A stretch of DNA of 64,000 nucleotides from NCBI RefSeq assembly GCF_000243735.2, contig NZ_AHMP02000003.1, positions 1,389,001-1,453,000 of the forward strand, in the 5' to 3' direction. The DNA is from Leptospira kmetyi serovar Malaysia str. Bejo-Iso9 (lineage in GTDB: Bacteria > Spirochaetota > Leptospiria > Leptospirales > Leptospiraceae). Within the stretch, counting starts at the first letter, position 1. The number at the start of each line of letters is the position of its first letter. Below are positions 32,245 through 41,227 of the stretch, in pieces. The notes under the pieces were generated by a model that was not told the origin of the DNA, did not search any database, and was given only the letters and a program-made list of their open reading frames with translations. The translations under genes and the position numbers were made by a program.

Positions 32245-32763
32245 ATGAAGTCATTCGTTCAAACAACGCTTTCCCTTTGTATCCTCGTATTCGTTTATCA
32301 ATGTAATCTTTTTACGAACTATCCGATCACACATCTCTATCCCACCAAAGAGGAAGTCGTAATCAAAGCGATCGACGCGCTTCGAAAAAAAGATCTTCCC
32401 GCGATCGAGGATTTGATCTTAAGTCCGGAAGAACACAACACCATGTTTTGGAAACACGTTGGAGAAAGATTCACGAGCGATCCTGGCATGACTCCCGAAC
32501 TCGCTTATGAACACATGAATATGGAAACCAACATCGTCATCAAGGAACAGTTCAATTTTCTAAGCGGAGCCGGAATCGATTATCAGTTCAAATCCGTTCA
32601 GTGTAAAAGAAAACCGGAAGAATACGGACCGTTTACGCTTCATCTCGGGTGTGCGACCACCCTACTCAATCCGAAGGATCATACGACGATCACACTGCAT
32701 TCGTTCAGTACATTCTTAGAATATAAGGGAAAATACAAACTCTATCATCTCAAACGAGAATGA
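32245..32763 (+). CDS. Small lipoprotein of the TonB island
   Basis: The 172-residue lipoprotein has its lipobox at about Cys20 (FVYQC). The mature part starts with a helical region (EEVVIKAIDALRKKDLPAIEDL) followed by strands, compatible with an NTF2-like or DUF4878-like fold, but this is a guess. It lies between the large lipoprotein and exbB on the same strand. The terminator before it and the operator array after it suggest that it may be transcribed on its own or by read-through. No clear ribosome site precedes ATG 32245. Function is unknown, perhaps as an accessory of the same import system. Confidence 0.7.
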   Translation: MKSFVQTTLSLCILVFVYQCNLFTNYPITHLYPTKEEVVIKAIDALRKKDLPAIEDLILSPEEHNTMFWKHVGERFTSDPGMTPELAYEHMNMETNIVIKEQFNFLSGAGIDYQFKSVQCKRKPEEYGPFTLHLGCATTLLNPKDHTTITLHSFSTFLEYKGKYKLYHLKRE

Positions 32764-32939
32764 TGATCGGAAAACAAACCGACAAAGCGAGTTCTCCCTA
32801 AGTTCTCGTTTCCTTTGCGGATTCTTTTCAACCTTTTTGTTGTCCGCTCTTAACGAGTCTTGTAGTTGTTTAGAAATTATTTCGTATTCTTTCGCTAAAA
32901 CGACGCGAACACAAGGCATTCTCCTCTTTCTGAAGTCGC

Positions 32940-32988
32940 AAACCCGTAATTCTTTTGTAATCTTACGGTAACAATTCTCCCCTATATT
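32940..32988 (+). promoter_or_regulatory. Three 11-bp-phased TAAY repeats and -10 element before exbB
   Basis: TAAT, TAAT and TAAC begin at 32947, 32958 and 32969, each preceded by G and exactly 11 bases apart. Ten bases after the last unit comes TATATT (32983-32988), a good -10. This is the geometry of activator-dependent Pho-type promoters. The exbB ATG is 27 bases further on. Confidence 0.6.
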
Positions 32989-33015
32989 ACGATCACATTT
33001 TGATCGGAGATATCG

Positions 33016-33846
33016 ATGAAATTTTCTTCCATAAAAAAAGAATTCAAATGGGTAGCGACCGCGCTCATTCTTTCGGGACTCATTTCCCTTTCCACTACCG
33101 CAATTTTAGCTCAAGATAAAGTTACAGACCCGACGAAAACCGAAGCTACAACTCCGGCAACGAACACCGAAACGGCCCCCACCGAAGCTCCCGCACCCGC
33201 TCCGAAAGCGGAAAAAAGTTGGGGATTTGTGGACCTCTTTCTTCTCGGCGGTTGGACCATGTATCCTCTCGCTCTTTCCTCGATCGTCGCGTTGGGAATC
33301 ATCTTCGAAAGAATTTATTTCCTTTCTACGGCGAAACTTCTTCCAAAAGGTTACAACATAGACTTGGGAGACGCAATGGATTCCAAAGGACTCGACGCGG
33401 TCCAAGGATTCTTGGACGAAAGAAAGGATTACAAGATCACTCAGGTTTTATCGGGTGGTATAGACGTTTCCTCCGGCGACGCGGAAATTTTCGCGAAAGG
33501 CGTCGAGAGAGAAGCGGCGGAAGTAATCACCGTTCTCGAAAGAGGGCTCGTAATCTTAGCGGCGGTATCCACGATCGCTCCACTCATCGGATTCTTAGGA
33601 ACCGTATCCGGGATGATCAACGCGTTCGACGCGATCGCAAACGCGGATCAAGTAAACGCGAAAGTGGTTGCGGGCGGTATCAAGGAAGCATTGATTACGA
33701 CCGCTGCGGGTTTGATCGTAGCGATTCCCGCAATGACCTTTCACCAATACCTTACTTCAAGAATCGACGGCTTCACTTCCGAAATCGAAGAAGCGGCCAA
33801 CAGAATCTACAAAGAATTCCTGAAAAGAAATTCCAAAAAAGGTTAA
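33016..33846 (+). CDS. exbB: ExbB proton channel protein of the TonB system
   Basis: The 276-residue MotA/TolQ/ExbB-family protein has an N-terminal signal-like segment and a Pro/Ala/Glu-rich linker (about 33-70). Three transmembrane helices follow, with [20 protein letters not shown] as the first and [17 protein letters not shown] and [14 protein letters not shown] as the conserved second and third. ExbB pentamers with ExbD form the inner-membrane proton channel that energises TonB. The N-terminal extension is common in spirochaete and Bacteroidetes ExbB. A GGAG ribosome site precedes the start. It is first in an exbB-exbD-exbD-tonB operon. Confidence 0.93.
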   Translation: MKFSSIKKEFKWVATALILSGLISLSTTAILAQDKVTDPTKTEATTPATNTETAPTEAPAPAPKAEKSWGFVDLFLLGGWTMYPLALSSIVALGIIFERIYFLSTAKLLPKGYNIDLGDAMDSKGLDAVQGFLDERKDYKITQVLSGGIDVSSGDAEIFAKGVEREAAEVITVLERGLVILAAVSTIAPLIGFLGTVSGMINAFDAIANADQVNAKVVAGGIKEALITTAAGLIVAIPAMTFHQYLTSRIDGFTSEIEEAANRIYKEFLKRNSKKG

Positions 33847-33875
33847 TTCGATTTTTGTAATATAAAGGTATCTTT

Positions 33876-34295
33876 ATGATCCAAATAAAAAAGAAACGCG
33901 TATTGGAAGAAATCTCCGCATCGTCGATGTCGGATATCGCATTTCTTCTTTTGGTGTTCTTCATGGTGACCGCGGTCTTTTTCGTAAAGGAAGGTTTGAA
34001 CATTCAGCTTCCGAGAAAGAACGCGAACCCGACGACGGTTCTTCGGGAAAACGTCTACGAAATTCTCGTGACGGGCGAAACCATCAAGATGAGAAATAAA
34101 TCCATCGGAACGAAGGATTACAGAAATCTAAACGATTTCCGTCAGCAGTTGAATCTATTGGAGATTCCGGATATCGCGAACAAAGTCGCATTGATAAAAA
34201 CGACCGGCGAAACGAAATACGGAAACATGCTCGACGCTCTTTCGGCCGTACAACTACGGGGATTCAAATTGATCTCCGTCAAAAGGTTAAAATAA
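33876..34295 (+). CDS. exbD: ExbD protein, first copy
   Basis: The 139-residue protein has one transmembrane helix with the proton-carrying Asp in [16 protein letters not shown] (about residue 19), then a periplasmic domain. This is the ExbD plan. A second ExbD follows after three bases. In systems with two ExbDs, the copies often form mixed complexes with ExbB. The periplasmic part differs strongly from the next gene, so they are not recent duplicates. Confidence 0.93.
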   Translation: MIQIKKKRVLEEISASSMSDIAFLLLVFFMVTAVFFVKEGLNIQLPRKNANPTTVLRENVYEILVTGETIKMRNKSIGTKDYRNLNDFRQQLNLLEIPDIANKVALIKTTGETKYGNMLDALSAVQLRGFKLISVKRLK

Positions 34296-34298
34296 CCC

Positions 34299-34718
34299 AT
34301 GAGCTTAAAAAAGAAAAAGAATCCTCCGTCCATTCCGGTAAGTTCCATGGCGGACATCGCGTTCCTTCTGCTCGTATTCTTCATGGTTACTTCCGTATTG
34401 GATACGGACCCGGATATCCCGATCGCCCTGCCGGACGTTCCCGGCGGAGAACAGTTGAACAAGAAGATCGCGAACATCTATCTGAGCGCGGATCCGAGTA
34501 GAACCGTATTTTATAATTCTATAAAGATGCCGATCAACGAAGCGATCAATAACATAAGAGCGAAACTCACGACCACACCGGATTTGAAAGTTCTTATCCA
34601 CGCGGATAAGGAATTGCCTTACGCCGAGTTGGATCAGGTGTTCGAAACCTTACAAGAAGCAGGCGCGCTGAAGATTTCTCTGGTAACGAAAACGACCCAG
34701 GGCGGCGGGTTGAAATAA
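34299..34718 (+). CDS. exbD: ExbD protein, second copy
   Basis: This is a second 139-residue ExbD, with [16 protein letters not shown] and the key Asp at about residue 19, followed by a periplasmic domain with [16 protein letters not shown] typical of ExbD/TolR C-termini. It begins three bases after the first copy and is followed by tonB after 11 bases. The near-identical transmembrane helices and different periplasmic domains suggest that the copies have split roles. Confidence 0.93.
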   Translation: MSLKKKKNPPSIPVSSMADIAFLLLVFFMVTSVLDTDPDIPIALPDVPGGEQLNKKIANIYLSADPSRTVFYNSIKMPINEAINNIRAKLTTTPDLKVLIHADKELPYAELDQVFETLQEAGALKISLVTKTTQGGGLK

Positions 34719-34729
34719 AGGAACTGGCA

Positions 34730-35308
34730 TTGAATACCGGGACTCAAAATAAACTCAAAACAAAACTCAGACGATTTATCGAAAGATATCCGTACGAATC
34801 ATGGATCGGACTTTCTTTCGTTATACAAATACTGATTCTTCTTTTTTGGTACACACCTTCGATCGAATTCAATCGACTGGAAAAACTCGTGGAAGAAGTG
34901 GCGTTCATAGACAACCTTTCGATCCAAGAACCCGCGGAAGGAGCGCCCGAAGACGGCGACTTCGAATTAACGGATACGTTAAAGAAGAAGGAAGATCCGA
35001 GAATCGCAGGCGCGCAAGACGCGGTAATCTCCGGAGCGACCGCTCCCGTCGATTTGACGCCGAACGTCATCCCCGTATTTACGAGCGAAGCGAAAGCCGC
35101 GGGTATTTCGGGAACGACCACTCTTGAAATCGTAATCGCCGATACGGGAGAAGTTTTAAGAGTCAGATCCGTAGGAAAGGCGCTCGGATTCGGATTGGAA
35201 GAATCCGCGATCGAAGCCTTCTACAAAAAAAGATATTCGCCTTCCATCTTGGAAGGAAAAGCGATCACGGTAAAAGTTCTCATACCGGTTCGTTTCAGTC
35301 TTTATTAA
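34730..35308 (+). CDS. tonB: TonB energy transducer
   Basis: The 192-residue protein starts at TTG 34730, with AAGGA upstream. One transmembrane helix (about 26-43) is followed by an acidic linker and a C-terminal TonB domain (about 120-192): [19 protein letters not shown], then [19 protein letters not shown] and VKVLIPVRF. The usual long Pro-rich spacer is short and acidic here. TonB spans the periplasm and pulls on the receptor plug. It is the last gene of the operon, and a terminator follows. Confidence 0.88.
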   Translation: MNTGTQNKLKTKLRRFIERYPYESWIGLSFVIQILILLFWYTPSIEFNRLEKLVEEVAFIDNLSIQEPAEGAPEDGDFELTDTLKKKEDPRIAGAQDAVISGATAPVDLTPNVIPVFTSEAKAAGISGTTTLEIVIADTGEVLRVRSVGKALGFGLEESAIEAFYKKRYSPSILEGKAITVKVLIPVRFSLY

Positions 35309-35328
35309 CCCCACTCGAAAATTTAAAC

Positions 35329-35358
35329 GGACAGGGCCTCGGCTCTGTCTTTCTTTTA
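35329..35358 (+). terminator. Intrinsic terminator after tonB
   Basis: GACAGGGCC pairs with GGCTCTGTC (one G-U pair) around TC, followed by TTTCTTTT. It ends the exbB-exbD-exbD-tonB operon. Confidence 0.8.
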
Positions 35359-35442
35359 AAATTTCCGGTTTAATTGATTGCAAATCGGGGAAAAAAATAA
35401 TCTCCTTGTAACCTCGAAAGTTTTCTTCCGAAGAACTCTGCG

Positions 35443-35967
35443 ATGTTACCAGTACAATACAAAAATATTCAACACACGTTCAACCAACTCGCGGATCTCC
35501 TATCTTTCATCGAAGAAAACGAATATTCAAAAGAGATCACTCAAGTAAAAGGATCGAGCATCGGCAAACACGTGCGCCACTGCATCGAAGTATTGGAGAA
35601 TCTCACGGACGGAATCGAAACATCGAGCGTTTCCTACGATCGAAGAAAAAGAAATCCTTTATACGAAACCTCGCCTCTCGCCGCGAGAGATAAGATTTTC
35701 GAACTGCTCGGAAAACTGGAAAGAATCGAAGAAAATAAAATCATAGAACTCGTTTATCTTGTGGATCCGAATACCGGACTGGAAGGAAAAACCTTGAGCA
35801 ATCTAAAACGGGAATTCTTATACGTCCAAGATCATACGATTCATCACATGGCGATCATCAAACTTTATGCGGAGTGTTTTTTAACGAATGTTTCTCTACC
35901 GGAAGAATTTGGAGTCGCGTTATCGACTCTTCAGTTCCAGAAAAAAATCTGCGTTCGCGAAGCCTAA
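35443..35967 (+). CDS. DinB-like protein
   Basis: The 174-residue four-helix protein has the spaced histidines of the DinB/YfiT-like metal-binding superfamily: H near GKHVRHCIE (about residue 43-46) and the C-terminal pair in DHTIHHMAIIK (about 129-134). Such proteins are often thiol-dependent transferases or hydrolases with unknown substrates. No clear ribosome site is seen before ATG 35443. It stands 55 bases ahead of an ATP-grasp gene, so the two may act together, but nothing in the sequence says how. Confidence 0.78.
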   Translation: MLPVQYKNIQHTFNQLADLLSFIEENEYSKEITQVKGSSIGKHVRHCIEVLENLTDGIETSSVSYDRRKRNPLYETSPLAARDKIFELLGKLERIEENKIIELVYLVDPNTGLEGKTLSNLKREFLYVQDHTIHHMAIIKLYAECFLTNVSLPEEFGVALSTLQFQKKICVREA

Positions 35968-36022
35968 ATCGGATCTTTCGAAGAAAACTTTTTTCTTCGG
36001 GAGAATCGAACTAAAAAAATTA

Positions 36023-37054
36023 ATGCGACCCGAGTTCTGGCCGGCTTGGCTGTTTTACGCGCCTTTGGTTCCTTATATCGTCTATCTAACGATCCGTTAC
36101 AGAGGATTCGGAACGATCTGCGCCGCCAATCCGGGAATTCCCTTAGGCGGCCTCGTGGGAGAATCCAAGGATCAAATCTTAAAAAATCTAAACTCGGAAC
36201 ACGTATTAAAATTTCTGAAAGTATCCAGAGGACTCGAAGATACGAAAAAAGAATTCGAAATTTTGAAACTGAAAACTTCCCGAAGTAAATTCAAATATCC
36301 TTATATACTCAAACCGGACGCGGGTCAAAGAGGGGCCGGATTAAAACTCGTAAAAAACGATTCCGAGGTTTTGGAATGTCTTCGCTCGACGAACGTGGAC
36401 TTGATCGCGCAGGAATACCACGCGGGCCCGGAGGAAGCCGGAATTTTTTACTATCGTTTTCCCGGAGAAAACAAGGGAAAAATCTTTTCGATCACACAAA
36501 AGACGTTTCCGATTTTGGAAGGAAACGGAAACGATTCTTTGGGGGAATTGATTCTCAAACACGCTCGCTTTCGATATCAATGGAAAGTTTTTTACGAAAG
36601 ACACAAAAGAGAATGGAATACGGTGTTAAACCGCGGAGAAAAAAGAAGATTGGCCGAAGCCGGAAATCATTGTCAAGGAACTCTTTTTACGGACGGAACC
36701 CGTTTGATCACGGATGAATTGACCGAAAAAATAGACCAGATCTCGAAAACGTTTTCGGGTTTTTATTTCGGAAGATACGATGTACGATATCGTTCCGAAG
36801 AAACGTTCAAAAAAGGGAAAGAATTCGGAATCGTAGAATTGAACGGAATCACATCCGAATCCACGAATTTATACGATCCGAGTTTTTCGATTTGGAAAAT
36901 GTATTCGATTCTTTTTGAACAATGGAAACTTTTGTTCAAAATCGGTTCCGAAAATCGCAAACGCGGAATTCCCAAAACGAGTTTGGTTGAAATCATTAGG
37001 ACCCTGCTCCGTTTTTATGTCGGAGATAGAAAGGTGAATCCTAGATCCGATTAA
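36023..37054 (+). CDS. ATP-grasp domain protein
   Basis: The protein has 343 residues from ATG 36023. A longer frame would begin inside the DinB-like gene, so I prefer this start, though its ribosome site is weak. The N-terminus is hydrophobic (FWPAWLFYAPLVPYIVY) and may lie in the membrane. The ATP-grasp core shows as YPYILKPDAGQRGAGLKLV near residues 90-108, QEYHAGPEEAG, and the metal-binding FGIVELNGITSEST near 270. ATP-grasp enzymes join a carboxylate to an amine or thiol through an acyl-phosphate. The substrate is unknown. Confidence 0.78.
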   Translation: MRPEFWPAWLFYAPLVPYIVYLTIRYRGFGTICAANPGIPLGGLVGESKDQILKNLNSEHVLKFLKVSRGLEDTKKEFEILKLKTSRSKFKYPYILKPDAGQRGAGLKLVKNDSEVLECLRSTNVDLIAQEYHAGPEEAGIFYYRFPGENKGKIFSITQKTFPILEGNGNDSLGELILKHARFRYQWKVFYERHKREWNTVLNRGEKRRLAEAGNHCQGTLFTDGTRLITDELTEKIDQISKTFSGFYFGRYDVRYRSEETFKKGKEFGIVELNGITSESTNLYDPSFSIWKMYSILFEQWKLLFKIGSENRKRGIPKTSLVEIIRTLLRFYVGDRKVNPRSD

Positions 37055-37147
37055 AACGTCCGGTAGGAAACGCGGCTTAAAATCGACTTGAAATTCATTC
37101 AAAAACCGTAAACTACAAATACAAAAAACCGTTAGAAGGTGAAGACG

Positions 37148-38446
37148 ATGACTCATTCCATTCTTAAGATCGTATATTTTATTTTTGGCGATCCTAAAAA
37201 GAATTCTTTGGAACATAGATTGTTCAATACGATCGCTTTCGTAAACGGAGTCTTGAACATTATCGGGGCTTTCTCTTCCTTTTATCTCGAGAATTTTATG
37301 GTCATCTTTCTCCTGAATTTCGTTTCAGGAACTCTTTTGATGGGAATGTATTTCTTATCCAGAATCAAAAACATATATTATTCTCTCTTTTGGCCTTTCA
37401 ATCTCACCATTCTTCTTTATCTTTCTTCGATGTGGTTCTTCAACGGAGGATCGATCGGCGGGAATCATTATTACTTCATACCCGCGCTCGTCATCGCTAC
37501 GATTCTGCTGAGAGACCATAACGTGTGGATCGTTTATTTGATATACGCGACCGCGACCGCGTTCTTATACGGAACCGAATATTTCAATCGAGGATTCGTA
37601 AAGACGTATCCGAACGAAACGGAAAGATACATAGACGCGGGCGGAAACTATCTGTTCGTTCAGATTTTAACGGGACTTTTGATCTTTATTCTCACAAGAA
37701 ACCTGAACATAGAAAGAAAAAAATCGGACTCGTTGCTTCTCAACATTCTCCCCGAAACGGTCGCAGAGGAATTAAAAAGAAACGATTCCGTAGTTCCGAT
37801 TCGGTATGAAAGCGTCACGGTTCTTTTTACGGACATGGCCGGATTCACACAGATCGCGGAAACGATGACGCCCGAAAAATTGTTAAGCGAACTCGATTTT
37901 TTTTTTAGGGAGTTCGATTCCATCACAAAAAGACACAACATGGAAAAGATCAAAACGATCGGAGACGCTTATATGGCCGCCGGCGGACTTCCTCTTACGA
38001 ACAAAACGCATTGCGTCGACGCGGTGTTATGCGGACTTGAATTTCAAAAATTCATGCATCAAAAAAAACGCGAAAGAGAAGACCTCAATCAACCTTACTG
38101 GGAACTTCGGCTCGGAATTCACACCGGTTCCGTTGTGGCCGGGGTTGTGGGAACTGAAAAATTCGCGTATGATATTTGGGGAGATTCGGTCAACACGGCG
38201 AGTAGAATGGAAAGTTCGGGAGTTCCCGGCGAAGTCAATGTCTCCAGCGAAACGTACGAAAAGATAAAGGACTTTTTTGTCTGCGAACACAGAGGAAAAA
38301 TTAAAGCGAAGAACAAGGGCGAGATCGATATGTATCTCGTCAAAAAAATCCGCGAAGGTTTACACGATCCCGAAGACGAGTCGAAGCCGAATCAAACCTT
38401 TCTTCGATTTTACGCGCAAATTCAAAGGGGAGAATTTCCGGTTTAG
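37148..38446 (+). CDS. Membrane-bound class III adenylate cyclase
   Basis: The 432-residue protein starts at ATG 37148, preceded by AGAAGG. The N-terminal half has about six hydrophobic segments; the C-terminal half is a class III cyclase domain. Both metal-binding Asp residues are present (LFTDMAGFT and IGDAYMAAGG). So are the substrate-reading Lys (EKIKTIGD) and Asp (YDIWGDS), which favour ATP over GTP, and the catalytic Asn and Arg in NTASRMES. It should make cAMP. The membrane part may sense a signal. It lies alone between the ATP-grasp and hydrolase genes. Confidence 0.9.
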   Translation: MTHSILKIVYFIFGDPKKNSLEHRLFNTIAFVNGVLNIIGAFSSFYLENFMVIFLLNFVSGTLLMGMYFLSRIKNIYYSLFWPFNLTILLYLSSMWFFNGGSIGGNHYYFIPALVIATILLRDHNVWIVYLIYATATAFLYGTEYFNRGFVKTYPNETERYIDAGGNYLFVQILTGLLIFILTRNLNIERKKSDSLLLNILPETVAEELKRNDSVVPIRYESVTVLFTDMAGFTQIAETMTPEKLLSELDFFFREFDSITKRHNMEKIKTIGDAYMAAGGLPLTNKTHCVDAVLCGLEFQKFMHQKKREREDLNQPYWELRLGIHTGSVVAGVVGTEKFAYDIWGDSVNTASRMESSGVPGEVNVSSETYEKIKDFFVCEHRGKIKAKNKGEIDMYLVKKIREGLHDPEDESKPNQTFLRFYAQIQRGEFPV

Positions 38447-38470
38447 GAATATTTTAACAGAAATCTTGTC

Positions 38471-39352
38471 ATGGTCCGAAATCGTTCCTTTTTCTATTTC
38501 TCATTAGTTTTATTCTTTTTAAACGGAATATCCTGCCGTGTTCCCGAGGATCTCAAGAAAAAGCCGGAAGAAAGCCTCGCTCAGTTGAAGGAATCCGGCG
38601 CCGAATATAAGGAACTTTTTCTGGAAACAAAAGGAAAAAGAATCTATGCAGTTGCAAGCGGTTGCGAATCAAAAAAAGAGAATATTCTAATATTCATACA
38701 CGGATCTCCGGGGGGCTGGCAAAACTACGCCTGGTATCTGGAGAACAAAAAACTTACGGACAAATTCTGTATTCTTTCTTTGGACAGACCCGGATTCGGA
38801 AAATCCGATCCGAACGAAGCGGTCGCGGACGTCGAAAAACAATCGGTTCTTTTAAGCGATGCGATTCAAAAATTTTCGAATTCGATCCCAAAGATCGAAA
38901 ATCAAAGGATCACGTTAGTCGGTCATTCTTATGGAGGTCCGATCGCCGCAAGGATCGCTTCGATTCCCGAAAACAAAATTCATACGTTGGTTTTATTGGC
39001 GGCGCCTTTGAGTTCCCACGCAGAAGAACTCCAGTGGTATAACAAGATTGCCGATTGGAACTGGGTAAAAAAGCTTTTACCTCAGGAAATTCGAAACAGC
39101 AACGACGAAATGCTTCCGCTCAAATCTCAGCTTTTTTCCTTGGAACCTTTTTGGAAAAATATTTCCTGCAAAACGATTCTCATTCACGGTAAAGAAGATT
39201 CTCTCGTGCCGTTTCAGAATTTGGACTTTTTTCAAAATCAACTTCCGAAGTCGCAACTTTTACCGATCGCGTTGGACGAAGAGAATCACTTTATCCCCTG
39301 GACTCAAAAGAACTTGATGGAGAAAGTTTTGCTGGAGACAGCGCGTCCATGA
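38471..39352 (+). CDS. Alpha/beta-hydrolase lipoprotein
   Basis: The 293-residue protein has a signal peptide with a lipobox at GISC (about Cys22). The alpha/beta-hydrolase fold is complete: oxyanion region [12 protein letters not shown], nucleophile elbow GHSYGG near residue 153, acid in [10 protein letters not shown], and the last histidine in ENHFIPW. The lipid anchor places it in the envelope, where it may act as an esterase or lipase. It starts 24 bases after the cyclase stop on the same strand. The next gene downstream belongs to the phage tail module on the other strand. Confidence 0.87.
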   Translation: MVRNRSFFYFSLVLFFLNGISCRVPEDLKKKPEESLAQLKESGAEYKELFLETKGKRIYAVASGCESKKENILIFIHGSPGGWQNYAWYLENKKLTDKFCILSLDRPGFGKSDPNEAVADVEKQSVLLSDAIQKFSNSIPKIENQRITLVGHSYGGPIAARIASIPENKIHTLVLLAAPLSSHAEELQWYNKIADWNWVKKLLPQEIRNSNDEMLPLKSQLFSLEPFWKNISCKTILIHGKEDSLVPFQNLDFFQNQLPKSQLLPIALDEENHFIPWTQKNLMEKVLLETARP

Positions 39353-39525
39353 CACGCGTTCCGCCGGGAAAGAATTTTTTGAATTGAGTGCAGTAAAGAA
39401 TTTTCGAAATATTCAATAGCATACATTTGATTGAACATTTCGATTTTTATAAAAAACATCATTGAGCTTTTCCAAACAACCCGTCCGATTTCCTGCATCA
39501 ATCATTGTTAGAATTGGAATCGGAC

Positions 39526-39565
39526 CAAGCCTTAGATCTAAGAGTTCCTTTTGACCTAAGGCTTG
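39526..39565. terminator. Hairpin at the left border of the tail module
   Basis: CAAGCCTTAGATC (39526-39538) pairs with GACCTAAGGCTTG (39553-39565) with one mismatch, around a 14-base loop. It lies just beyond the last gene of the minus-strand tail module and faces the hydrolase gene. T-runs are modest, so it may be a bidirectional terminator or a border element. Confidence 0.42.
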
Positions 39566-39608
39566 CAGAATTTTCATTTTTAAATTTATTTCAAGCGAAA
39601 CAAAAAAC

Positions 39609-40334
39609 TCAACTCCAAAGAGAAACCAAATCCAGAACTTCGTTTTCCTTCAAAGATCGAATTTTTTCTTCCACATCCCATTTTTTCGCGTATAGAACTT
39701 GGCCTACTCGGAAAAGATCCAATTCGATCCGTTCCGCCAGGTCGGCTAAATCTTCCGAACTCAATATATGAAACGTGTTGTTCGCATCCCTCCAATCCGG
39801 GAGACCTTCGATTTTGTCTTTAGAATAAAGAGTTAATGTTTTCTGAATATTCTCAAGATATTGTTTTCCAGAATCCCAAACCGCTCCCGAGAAATCCACC
39901 GTTCCTCTATAATATTCCAACTTAGAACGAAAGATTTGCTTATTCTGCAAAAGCAAAGATTCTTTCTTTAAATTCTCGTCCACAATCCAAGCTGAACCGG
40001 TATATTTTTGATACGCTAGACGATTTCCGCTTTGATCCTTTAGTGGTTCAACATATGTTTCCGTTTCAAGATCGATTTCATCTTCCCAACTTTGTAAAAG
40101 TCTTTCAGCACCGGTAATCTTGTGATAGACCTTCCGATTTTCGAAATCCTTCGCGATCCCATTCTCTAAGTTCGCTTTAAATTGTTCTCCGATTTTCGGA
40201 TTGTAATGAACCGCATAGGCGATCTGATGCACGTTTGCATCGAACTGAGACCAAGCGGACGTACCTTCCAATTGGTTCGGATCCGTGTTGATCCAAACCA
40301 CCGATTTCGATTCTTTATCGATGATATAATTCAT
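39609..40334 (-). CDS. Phage tail fibre assembly protein, DUF4376-like
   Basis: The 241-residue protein has the DUF4376-type sequence FRSKLEYYRGTVDFSGAV near residues 135-152, found in phage genes that follow tail fibres. It is the last gene of the tail module and overlaps the preceding fibre gene by one base, a common layout for fibre chaperones. Its N-terminal part (about 1-60) may be a fibre-binding region. By analogy it helps fold or attach the adjacent fibre protein. Confidence 0.72.
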   Translation of the reverse strand: MNYIIDKESKSVVWINTDPNQLEGTSAWSQFDANVHQIAYAVHYNPKIGEQFKANLENGIAKDFENRKVYHKITGAERLLQSWEDEIDLETETYVEPLKDQSGNRLAYQKYTGSAWIVDENLKKESLLLQNKQIFRSKLEYYRGTVDFSGAVWDSGKQYLENIQKTLTLYSKDKIEGLPDWRDANNTFHILSSEDLADLAERIELDLFRVGQVLYAKKWDVEEKIRSLKENEVLDLVSLWS

Positions 40335-41185
40335 TATGCTACCCTCACTTTATATCTTACTGCAATGTAGGCGGGAGTTGTTTCGTCGCCGGTTCGGGGC
40401 GCTCCGTTAATTCCATCCGAAGCGGGATTTCCTAATGCGGTTGACACCCCGAAAGTGTTTCCATCCATCATGGCTGTTCCAGGAGTCATTCTTAAATATG
40501 ATCCCAAAGTTCCATGAATATGCCCTTGACCTTGATCCTGCCCTTCGAATCCAATCGCACCAGCATTGTAATTGCCGTTAACAGCTTTTGCCCTCGTCCC
40601 ATGCACACCGGCCCCTCTCGTAAAAACCCCTCTACGATCGGGAACATTATAGGTCGTCGAACCGTCCCCGAAACCATATTCAACATTTGTAATCATATCA
40701 CCCGTTTGTGAAGAAGTGAGATCGATGATCGAACCGGAAGAAGTCGCAGAAATCTGGAAGTCATTTGCGGTTGGGTTCCGAACATAGTATTTTGTAAGAG
40801 CCGTAATTCCACCTCCCGTAAAGGAAAACTTTACAAGCTGACCTTCGATACATCCGTGGTTCGTCGAATTGATTCGATCCGTAGCAGGAACGATTCCGGT
40901 AACGGCTTTACGAACGAGATCCCAAAGTGCAGAATACGTAGTTCTTGAAATCGCTTGAGCATTCGCATCTTTGAAGTTGGAAGAAGGAGCAATGTTCAAG
41001 TTATCCTCTACAATACTTCCGATCGGTATCAGAAAGTTTAAAAGATTATTATCAGTAGCATCGATGCGGTCTTTCAAATACTGGAGACTTTCATATTGAC
41101 GATCAAATTCATCGTCCATCATATCTCCGTCTGCGGGTGTATTCTTCGTCCATGTTCTCGTTTTCGTTGCGTTAAATACTGCCAC
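40334..41185 (-). CDS. Phage tail fibre/collar protein, copy A
   Basis: The 283-residue fibre is almost parallel to the next gene. It shares the N-terminal segment, a central collar-like region (SSQTGDMITNVEYGFGDGST, then YNVPDRRG with RGAG), and the C-terminal TTPAYIAVRYKVRVA. Between residues about 215 and 260 its tip (GHIHGTLGSY and onward) differs completely from copy B. Such fibres bind the target cell surface. A collar-like DRRG-RGAG motif is typical of tail collar domain proteins. Confidence 0.83.
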   Translation of the reverse strand: MAVFNATKTRTWTKNTPADGDMMDDEFDRQYESLQYLKDRIDATDNNLLNFLIPIGSIVEDNLNIAPSSNFKDANAQAISRTTYSALWDLVRKAVTGIVPATDRINSTNHGCIEGQLVKFSFTGGGITALTKYYVRNPTANDFQISATSSGSIIDLTSSQTGDMITNVEYGFGDGSTTYNVPDRRGVFTRGAGVHGTRAKAVNGNYNAGAIGFEGQDQGQGHIHGTLGSYLRMTPGTAMMDGNTFGVSTALGNPASDGINGAPRTGDETTPAYIAVRYKVRVA

Positions 41186-41227
41186 TTTAATACCTCCTCA
41201 TCCGTTTTCGTGCAGAGACCATTTTGA

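Noticed and set aside
39353..39608. Attachment site or integrase remnant at the left border of the tail module
   Set aside because: Only a hairpin is visible. I found no integrase-like sequence and no matching direct repeat at the right border.
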